This document shows, in pieces, positions 60,739 to 64,000 of a stretch of 64,000 bases of DNA. The notes beneath the pieces are model-generated. The model was not told the origin of the DNA, searched no databases, and saw only the letters and a program-made list of their open reading frames with translations. Each line of letters begins with the position of its first letter. Position 1 is the stretch's first letter. Source of the stretch: RPQJ01 sp963846885 (GTDB lineage: Bacteria > Pseudomonadota > Gammaproteobacteria > Steroidobacterales > Steroidobacteraceae); contig CAWJXS010000014.1 in the NCBI GenBank assembly GCA_963846885.1, forward strand, positions 1 through 64,000. Direction: 5' to 3'. A program made the position numbers and the translations under genes.

Positions 60739-61356
60739 TCATCGGCGCATCTGCCGATGCACGAAGAAATAGTAGAGCGCACCCAGGAACAGCAGCACAC
60801 CACCGGCCCACAAGGTGATGCGGTGCAGATTGCCCTGCATCAGCTGCTCGTCCTGCCCCGCAGTGACACCCACCCAGCAGAGCACTGAGCACCAGAGTCC
60901 CGACCCGATGATCGTCGCGAGGGAGTACCAGCCGAAGTGCATGCGCACGACACCCGCAGGAATGCCAATCAGGTGGCGGATGACGGGGAGCAGGCGCGAG
61001 ATGAATACGCCGACCATGCCGTAGTGCGACGACCACGCCTCAGCCTGCTGGATTTTCTCGGGTGTGATGGCTACGTACCGCCCGAACTTCATCAGCAGCG
61101 GCCGGCCGAGCAGGTACGACGCCCAGTACATCACGCTGGCTCCGACCCAGGAGCCGAAAGTGCCGGCGATGACGATGCCGGGCAGCGAGAACGTGCCCTT
61201 CGAAGCCGCCAGGTAGGCCGCCGGCGGGATCACGAATTCGCTCGGCACCGGCAGGATGGAGCTTTCCATCGCCATGAGCAGCACGATCAGCAGGTAGCCG
61301 CCCTGGTCGAGTGCGGCGAGGTACCACTGGATCAGGGACGCGAGCATTTCGTGCAT
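60739..61356 (-). CDS. DedA/VTT domain membrane protein
   Basis: 205 residues with several membrane helices. The DedA motifs are present: LMAMESSILPVPSEFVIPPAAYLA with conserved Glu and PSE, SWVGASVMYWASYLLGR, and GVFISRLLPVIRHLIGIPAGVVRM with conserved Arg residues and Pro. These proteins act in lipid carrier or phospholipid scrambling and membrane homeostasis. Upstream neighbour of the MATE gene in a two-gene unit; divergent from the MscS gene. Confidence 0.93.
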   Translation of the reverse strand: MHEMLASLIQWYLAALDQGGYLLIVLLMAMESSILPVPSEFVIPPAAYLAASKGTFSLPGIVIAGTFGSWVGASVMYWASYLLGRPLLMKFGRYVAITPEKIQQAEAWSSHYGMVGVFISRLLPVIRHLIGIPAGVVRMHFGWYSLATIIGSGLWCSVLCWVGVTAGQDEQLMQGNLHRITLWAGGVLLFLGALYYFFVHRQMRR

Positions 61357-61467
61357 GGGCCGCGATTTTGCCAGAGCGGGCCGCGGTCCGTGGGCCTGTC
61401 CCCGTAGGACGAAGCCGACTCTGATGCGACAATGCGCGGCACTCCGCCAGCTCGGATACCGCTAAAG

Positions 61468-63996
61468 ATGGCTCGCCAACCACTCCCGCCCCTGGCCACG
61501 ACACGTCTCGTGGCGGCCGCATTCACCCTGCTGCTTTCCTTCTCGGCACCGCCGGTCGGCGCCCAGGTAGGGCTGTTGACCGGCTCGACCAAGCCTGCGG
61601 ATGCGCCGGCTGAAACCACGACCAAGCCAGCGGCGCCGGAGCCGATCCCGGCCGGCGACATCCCGCTGCGCGCGGACGCCGACGAGCGCTTTGCGCAGGA
61701 CGTGGTGCGTCAGGCCAAAGGCCGGGATCCCAGCGCCCAGCTCGGCGCGCAACTCAGCGACCTCACCACTGGCATTGCGAAGCTGTCCAAGGCGTTCGAG
61801 AACGACGACCTGAAGCAGCTCTCGGCGATCCGGCTCGAGAGCCTGCAGAACCACTGGAGCTTCTACCAGCGCGAACTCAACCAGTGGCGCACGGAACTCG
61901 ACAACAGCACCGGCGGTTACACCGAGAACGCGGCCGAACTCGCCAAGCGACGCATGGTGTGGGAAGCGACACTCACGGCCATGAACGCAGGCGGAGTGAC
62001 GCCGGCCCTGGTCGATCGCGTCGGCGTGATCATCGAGCAGTTCAACCAGGCCGAGAAAGCGTTGTCGCAGCCTCTGGACGAGCAACTCAAGCTGCGCCGG
62101 CGAGCCAACACCGTGCAGGCCAGCATCGATGCCGGCAAGAAGGGCGTCGATGCAGCGATCACCTATTACGATCGACGTCTCGGCACGATCGATGCCCCGC
62201 CCGCCTGGAAAGCCGTTGAGGACTCGCGTTTCACCTCGGCGGAATTGCAGGGCACCGCGGCCGGTCTGCGTCTGGAGACCGCCTTCCTCGAAGAATGGGG
62301 CAAGGCCAACGTGCAGCGCATCCAGGCGTATCGGGTCGGCGCCCTGCTGCTGTTGCCGATGCTGCTCTGGTTGGCATGGCGGAGCCGCAAGACGGTCATG
62401 ACCGAACCGGCCATGCAGGCCGCCGCCAAGGTGCTGCGCCGGCCCCTCTCGGCATGGTTGCTGTTGGTCACGATCGGCGTGCCGTTCTTCTTCCCCGACG
62501 CACCGCTCGTGATGCACCAGATGGCGCTGATGCTTGCGATGGTGCCCGTGCTGCGGTTGCTGCCGCAGCGGGTCTACGAGGTGCTCGGCCGATGGCCGAT
62601 CTTCGGCACCATCCTGTACTTGTTGTATCGCCTCAGCGTGGTGCTGCTGGGCCAGCCCTTGCTGTACCGGCTGTACATGCTCGGCATTGCAGCACTCACG
62701 GCAGCGCTGCTGCTCTGGCTGCTGCTGTCCTCCAAGGGGCGCCACGAGCGCACCCAGACGGCACAGGCACCGGAAATCGTGCGCGTACTCGGGTGGGGCG
62801 CCGTGGCCGCGTTACTCGTTGCGATCGCAGCCAACCTGGTCGGCAACGTGTCGCTGGCCGAGATGCTGACAGGCGCAGTGCTCGACAGCGCCTATACCGG
62901 GCTCGCGTTGTACGCTGGCGCGAACGTGATCTCGTCCGTGCTGAGCATGTTGCTCGCGCGGCGCGAAATGACGCGCTTCAGCGTCATCACGCAGCATGCC
63001 GGACCACTGCTGGCCAGCCTGAACAAGCTCGTGATGTTCGGCGCACTGGTGTCGTGGATCATCGTCGTGCTGAACGAGTTCCGCATCGCGCGACCGATCT
63101 TCGGCACTGCCAGAGCGATCCTCACCCACCCGCTCGAAGTCGGCCAGATCTCGGTCACGCTCGGCAGCATTCTCCTGTTCTTCTTCTCGGTGTACGTCGC
63201 GTTCTGGGTGGCGCGCACGGTGCGCGTCCTGCTGCGGGACGAAATCCTGCCGAAGATGGAGCTGCCACGCGGCGTGGGCAACAGTGTTTCGTCGCTGAGC
63301 TATTACGCCGTGATCCTGGCCGGCCTGATGGTCGCGCTGGCTGCAGCGGGTTTCGAGACCTCGCAGTTCGCGCTCATCTTCGGCGCGCTGGGCATCGGCA
63401 TCGGTCTCGGCCTGCAGAACGTGGTCAACAACTTCGTGTCGGGCCTGATCCTGATGTTCGAGCGCCCCATTCAGCCGGGCGACGTCGTCGAAGTGTCGGG
63501 CACCTCGGGCAAGGTGCGCGAGATCGGCATGCGTGCGACGACGCTGACAACCTTTGAAGGCGCCGATGTCGTCGTGCCGAACGGAACCCTGCTGTCCGAG
63601 AAATTGATCAACTGGACACTGAGCGACATGAACCGTCGCATCGACGTCGAAGTGGGCGTGGCCTACGGCACCGATCCGCGGCGGGTGCTGGCGCTGCTGC
63701 GCGAGGTGGCGCTCGGCACGCCTGGGATCACTCCGGAACCCGTCCCCGCCATCGTCTTCAAGGGCTTCGGCCCCAGTTCGCTCGATTTCGGCATTCGAGC
63801 ATGGACCAACGACTTCGGCGACTGGGTGACGATCCGCACCGAGATGACCGCGCGCGTGTACGAAGCGTTCGCGCGTGAGGGCATCGAGATCCCGTTCCCG
63901 CAGCAGGACCTGCATCTGCGCAGCGTCGACCCCGAAGCGGGCCAGCGTCTGGCGGGCGGCAACACGACGGAGAAGGACGCGCCGCGTCCGGCCTGA
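61468..63996 (+). CDS. Large MscS-type mechanosensitive channel
   Basis: 842 residues from the ATG at 61468. It has a signal peptide (MARQPLPPLATTRLVAAAFTLLLSFSAPPVGAQ), a periplasmic helical domain (about 60-290), then some eleven membrane helices. The MscS pore region is at about 630-760: SLSYYAVILAGLMVALAAAGFE, IFGALGIGIGLGLQNVVNNFVSGLILMFERPIQPGDVVEV and the upper beta domain. Such KefA/DUF3772-like channels protect against osmotic shock. It is likely complete, ending just before the right edge. Confidence 0.93.
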   Translation: MARQPLPPLATTRLVAAAFTLLLSFSAPPVGAQVGLLTGSTKPADAPAETTTKPAAPEPIPAGDIPLRADADERFAQDVVRQAKGRDPSAQLGAQLSDLTTGIAKLSKAFENDDLKQLSAIRLESLQNHWSFYQRELNQWRTELDNSTGGYTENAAELAKRRMVWEATLTAMNAGGVTPALVDRVGVIIEQFNQAEKALSQPLDEQLKLRRRANTVQASIDAGKKGVDAAITYYDRRLGTIDAPPAWKAVEDSRFTSAELQGTAAGLRLETAFLEEWGKANVQRIQAYRVGALLLLPMLLWLAWRSRKTVMTEPAMQAAAKVLRRPLSAWLLLVTIGVPFFFPDAPLVMHQMALMLAMVPVLRLLPQRVYEVLGRWPIFGTILYLLYRLSVVLLGQPLLYRLYMLGIAALTAALLLWLLLSSKGRHERTQTAQAPEIVRVLGWGAVAALLVAIAANLVGNVSLAEMLTGAVLDSAYTGLALYAGANVISSVLSMLLARREMTRFSVITQHAGPLLASLNKLVMFGALVSWIIVVLNEFRIARPIFGTARAILTHPLEVGQISVTLGSILLFFFSVYVAFWVARTVRVLLRDEILPKMELPRGVGNSVSSLSYYAVILAGLMVALAAAGFETSQFALIFGALGIGIGLGLQNVVNNFVSGLILMFERPIQPGDVVEVSGTSGKVREIGMRATTLTTFEGADVVVPNGTLLSEKLINWTLSDMNRRIDVEVGVAYGTDPRRVLALLREVALGTPGITPEPVPAIVFKGFGPSSLDFGIRAWTNDFGDWVTIRTEMTARVYEAFAREGIEIPFPQQDLHLRSVDPEAGQRLAGGNTTEKDAPRPA

Positions 63997-64000
63997 TGCT

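Overview
The window is a GC-rich chromosomal segment from a Gram-negative bacterium, most likely a gammaproteobacterium related to Xanthomonadales/Steroidobacteraceae. The basis is TonB-dependent receptors, outer-membrane lipoproteins, a YebC protein, Lon, a mostly intact carbohydrate-utilisation region, and palindromic repeats of the CCTCACC-TCTCCC type. This lineage call is inference from gene content and style; no marker gene (rRNA or tRNA) was seen. No CRISPR array, insertion sequence, prophage or replication origin was recognised.

Layout. 1-4.4 kb: a TonB-dependent receptor running off the left edge, divergent from a TetR regulator that overlaps a polyhydroxyalkanoate-depolymerase-like lipoprotein, with a cluster of inverted repeats between them. 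4.4-13.8 kb: a TonB-like protein with an N-terminal receiver-like domain, a beta-CASP metallo-beta-lactamase hydrolase, a receiver/PAS/GAF/HD-GYP protein with a degenerate HD site, small envelope proteins, a bactofilin-like membrane lipoprotein and a methyltransferase. 14-20 kb: YebC, YgiQ radical SAM protein (carrying an in-frame palindromic repeat), a 31-residue Lys-rich peptide, an aldo/keto reductase, a glycine-zipper protein and a LacI regulator.

20.2-26 kb: an Entner-Doudoroff cluster (eda-edd facing zwf-pgl-hexR) with HexR-like operators. All five genes are interrupted by many small indels, which looks more like poor consensus sequence than gene decay. 26-47 kb: an alpha-glucan/oligosaccharide utilisation region with two SLC45-type MFS transporters, GH97 and GH13 enzymes, an esterase, a GH92-GH127-PhyH-GH13 operon with an AraC regulator, a MalA-like TonB-dependent receptor and 4-alpha-glucanotransferase. 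Two LacI-type operators (TGCAAACGTATKCA) tie the GH97/GH13 promoter region to the receptor. 47-54 kb: glgX, glgB and glgP. 54-64 kb: a lipoprotein, a methyltransferase, Hsp20, Lon, MATE and DedA/VTT membrane proteins and a large MscS-type channel.

How it fits together: malto-oligosaccharides would cross the outer membrane through the receptor, be trimmed by periplasmic GH97/GH13 enzymes, enter through the SLC45 transporters, be processed by MalQ, GlgP and debranching/branching enzymes, and the resulting glucose phosphates would feed the Entner-Doudoroff enzymes.

The most unusual structure is a composite repeat downstream of the stop codons of yebC, lon and the MATE gene. It is a three-way-junction palindrome followed by a long hairpin whose 18-nt loop is identical in all three copies while the stem arms differ yet remain complementary.
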